From: Apostichopus japonicus
Lineage: Eukaryota > Echinodermata > Holothuroidea > Aspidochirotida > Stichopodidae
Assembly: GCF_037975245.1 (NCBI RefSeq)
Contig: NC_092570.1
Location: forward strand, 2,313,501 to 2,377,500
Direction of reading: 5' to 3'
Length of the DNA stretch: 64,000 bases
A program made the position numbers and the translations under genes. Numbering within the stretch: position 1 is the first letter of the stretch; each line of letters starts with the position of its first letter. The notes under the pieces are model-generated. The model was not told where the DNA came from. It worked only from the letters and a program-made list of their open reading frames with translations, and ran no database searches. Below, one piece after another: positions 60,501 through 64,000 of this stretch.

Positions 60501-63500
60501 TTGGCCTTTAAATGAAAGTGGTTAGAATTGTTTTGTAATCTTGCAGAGCTGAGTGGCTGAAATTATCGTTTTTCATGTTCAGTACAAGGAAATTGCAAAA
60601 AAAACCACCAGACATACATGTCTGGCAATTGCTGTACATAAAGCTTATTGCTAAATGTTTCTATTTGAAACTAAGAAAGTAATAATCATCACCTTACATT
60701 TGTTTGTTTGTTATCCTTATACCTATTAATTGTTTTCATTTGATATCTTATAACATTGTTTGACCTTTACAGGATGTTCTCCAAGGGTGATTCACCGATC
60801 AACCTTTTTTGTCATTTAAGCATTTTTGTATGTTTCTTGTACTGAGTGTTTCAGCACAGTGCACCATACGTGATATACTGTACATCACAATGAAAATTTC
60901 CTACATGCACAGTACCTACGGAGTCCAACCCTGCATTTTCTTCATTTTGCAAAGTTATAGTATTTTCAGATATAGCATAGGAATAGAGAGTAATAAAGAA
61001 AGCATCTGTCTGTAAAAAGACATCAAGTTACTGGCATGCCCGATCCATACTGTAGCTCTCCTTGAGAAATCTGGGATTAAAATGAATGGTTCAGTAGTTG
61101 TTAGTATTTAGTTTTATATAATACCATTTGACTGATTTGGCCATGCTTAACTATCATCAGTATTAGCCTAAAAATGGTCACTCATGATCCAAATGCAGAA
61201 AGCATTTACTGTATTACCACCCTCGATGTAATTTTCCTCACTGAACTGTTTTGATTGTTTAATTTAATGCTTCTCATTTTGTGGGAGTAATTTGGAGATG
61301 TAGAACCCCCTCCCCAAACTGCTCCAGGAGAGCAGTTTTGAATTCTTTTTAGCAATTTTAGCATGCCAAAATTTGTGGATAATACTGAGGACCTGTAAAT
61401 GCTCAAGCGTTTGAAAAATATTGTCTCCTCGGGATAACTTGCTATCAAACTTCCACCTGCGGTACTATGTAGCAATCACTACACGACCATGATACTGAAT
61501 AATCCAGCAGTACTGTGTATAGAATTCAGTGCCTGTTACTGCAATACGTAGGTTCTGTAACTGTGTGCTATCTAAACTATTTCTTACTGGTACTTGAAAC
61601 GTAATTTGGTGTTTTTCTGTTCACTTTTAATAACAGAACAGTTGGTGAGGTCGTGGCAGGTCTGCTGGATCTATTGTTTTAGATCCTTACAAAGCCTTTC
61701 AAGTTCTGTTAATTGAGATAAGTTTGGGTGTTCAGCCAGGCGATTCACCTCTTAAAACCCACATTTGCCCTTATTAAAATTATACTTTTGCAACCTAGTT
61801 CAAGCAGTGATTGGCATATGGTGGGGGGGGGGGTAGGGGATGGGAATCAAAGTTACTCATATGACTCATTGTCCAAGGGTATTCCAGTTAAAGGGTCATC
61901 AGTATTTTGGCCAAAAGCTCCCAAATTTTAGCAAGGCTTAGAAATTGCTAAAAGTTTTGCAAAAGTACTTTCCTTGAGACCTTTGACCCTCCAAAATATT
62001 CCCAGCCATTGACGGTTATTTTTAATAGATAATTAAATGTCTCGGTGTGGATAATGACCCAGTAAAATGCTTGTAGAAATTTTGGCACGCCGCCATTATC
62101 TGAATACAATTCTAGTACATTTTTGGGGGAAATATTGATATCCATATACTGTATTTTCTTGTATTTTACTCAGTACTGCCAAGCTTACCTACACATTGAT
62201 AGGCTGGGTATAAAGAGATAGCTTGCACAGTATTTCTTGTGTTGGCTGAATGTATAGTTTAACTGGTAGGCTTCCTTTTGTAATGTTTATCTTCATCAAC
62301 TTGGAAAACTCAGTTTAATATCCTTACGGATCTCTTGAAAAATATGACTACATTCAGATGGGGTGGAAGTATGTAAAGGAATGGTTTAAACACGTTGTCA
62401 TAATAAAGCTATTTCGAAAAAGAAAAAAAATTCTGAATGACTGTTAGACTTTTCAAAATGACTTTCTGTCTCATTAGAAATGTTAATCCTTAAATTAACG
62501 GGAAATTTACGGCAGTTCTACAATGTTAATTAGTAATTTCTGACATACGCTATAGGGTACAGTAGATGGCAAGTTGCAAATTATGGGGCTCCAAGGAAGG
62601 CCAAATACAATATTTATTGGTAAATTGACAAATACAAGTGAGATTTTCCTTCCCCAAAGATTACTTTGAGAACTAAAAATAGAACTCATTTAGTAAAATT
62701 TGACTATTTCACTAGGAAATCATGCGTCATCTTTCATCATGTGAAAGATTTCAAGCAACGGTGTAACGTTGCCATATAGTCACTTCACTATTCATACAGT
62801 TACCATGGAGCCTGTAAGTCCACACATTGGAAAATATCAAAGTCAAGGTGGTTTCTGGTTTATAGAGAAATGACTGAAATAATCATTAGTTAACTTAATT
62901 GATGAATGCACTGGCCATCATCTTCTGACATAGCTCAGTCAATGTGTACAGTTTCTAATGTATTTTACCTTGAAAATTTCAAAGTGATCACACAAAGAGG
63001 CCAAAACCTTTCTTTGCTCTTTTGTTTGTAATATCCCAGCCATGTCTCCATTCTTCATTTACCTTCTTTATCTTTGGGGTGTTTGGGGGGGGGGGGGGTT
63101 GTGTTTGGTAGATGAATCAGTTTTTTTAAAACTCATTTCTGCTCTTTCTGATTTTGAGTCTTCAAATTGCTTTCATGGAAGAGATCAAAAGCAAAGGCAA
63201 GATGCCCCCAGAGCTGATTTGAGATGATAAAATTTTGGTCGTCTGAAGCTCTGTGATTGGTCGATCACATTTTTTATACGTGAACATTCCCAAACGTTTT
63301 GAGATGTTCCAGTATGCTGAGATTATTTCGGAGTACCGTAGACAAAGATTTTAACAGCTCGCTCAATAACTTGATTGTCACTTGAACCCTCTAGCCACGT
63401 ACGATTTGAATGTCAAGGGTTATATTCATTCTTTCAATCGTGCCAAGTAAGGGACATTTATTAGTCGATCGGTTTTGTAACGATTCCACAATAAACGAGA

Positions 63501-64000
63501 CACACATTCCCCTATGCAGAACTGTTGCCGTACGAAGAACAAACGACATGTAATGAGCGCTCCGCTCACCAGCGCTCATAAATGTGTTAGAACTAGAGAT
63601 GGGTTTTTCTCTCTCTCTCCTTTTTTTGCTTTTTTCTTTTGTCAGCTGTAAAATATGGATTAGAAAATGTCACCGAGACTTTCAATGTAGAGAAAGTTTA
63701 ATTTGGGGTGGAAAGCAGCACATGATCGTGCGACAGATGGTGGTTACCATGGCAACGTGGTAATGAGAAGGATTTTGACGGGTCTTAGCAGTAAGCAATA
63801 TTATAATTAGAGATTTGGACAATTTTACTCCGCTCGATAGATCGCGAATGCTCTGGTGTATTGCCAGAGAGAACTTACAGCTTATTGGACTGTTAAGCTT
63901 AAAATCATGACGATCTGCAGGATTTAAATTCTTGGCTTGCAGACAAGGCCAAAAAAAAAACCTGTTAAGATTATTTAACGATAAAATGTTATGAAACGAT
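57540..64000. other. Non-coding stretch, probably tetraspanin intron 1
   Basis: No exon could be supported on either strand. Contains (CTGT)n near 58350, several poly-G/poly-C runs, and CA repeats at 59990-60015. Confidence 0.45.

Overview
This is animal (eukaryotic) DNA: AT-rich, full of microsatellites and small transposon relics, with short coding exons bounded by GT/AG splice sites. Protein matches (from memory, no search run) point to a marine invertebrate, most likely a deuterostome such as an echinoderm; that placement is inference. No operons, CRISPR arrays or bacterial genes were seen.

1-6.7 kb is gene-poor: a decayed LINE ORF1, a truncated inverted-repeat element, a ~400-bp tandem repeat rich in AGGTCA half-sites, and short repeats. 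6.7-20.8 kb, minus strand, holds a large chimeric gene read right to left: a SET-like domain (exons at 18.7-17.3 kb), eight tandemly duplicated 99-bp acidic exons (16.1-10.8 kb), then one long exon with two zinc-finger motifs and a tyrosine-recombinase-like domain (10.4-8.4 kb), an acidic exon, and a basic Myb/SANT-like last exon. The reading frame closes through all 15 exons only if one base is removed from a homopolymer at 9943-9946. A Penelope-like GIY-YIG fragment with inverted repeats sits in its last intron.

23.9-55.0 kb, minus strand, is a complete MED14 gene (Mediator complex subunit 14). I traced 37 coding exons whose lengths sum to exactly 4500 nt (1499 codons plus stop), collinear with vertebrate MED14 from start to stop. 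Its introns carry hAT-type and other inverted-repeat elements, tRNA-derived SINEs, a DR1-bearing minisatellite, and a 55-bp tandem array grown from the exon 7 splice donor.

Head-to-head with MED14, a plus-strand exon at 57.46 kb looks like the first coding exon of a tetraspanin whose remaining exons were not found. From 57.5 to 64 kb nothing else coding could be supported. The best candidate for something undescribed is the SET / repeated acidic exon / zinc finger / tyrosine recombinase gene.
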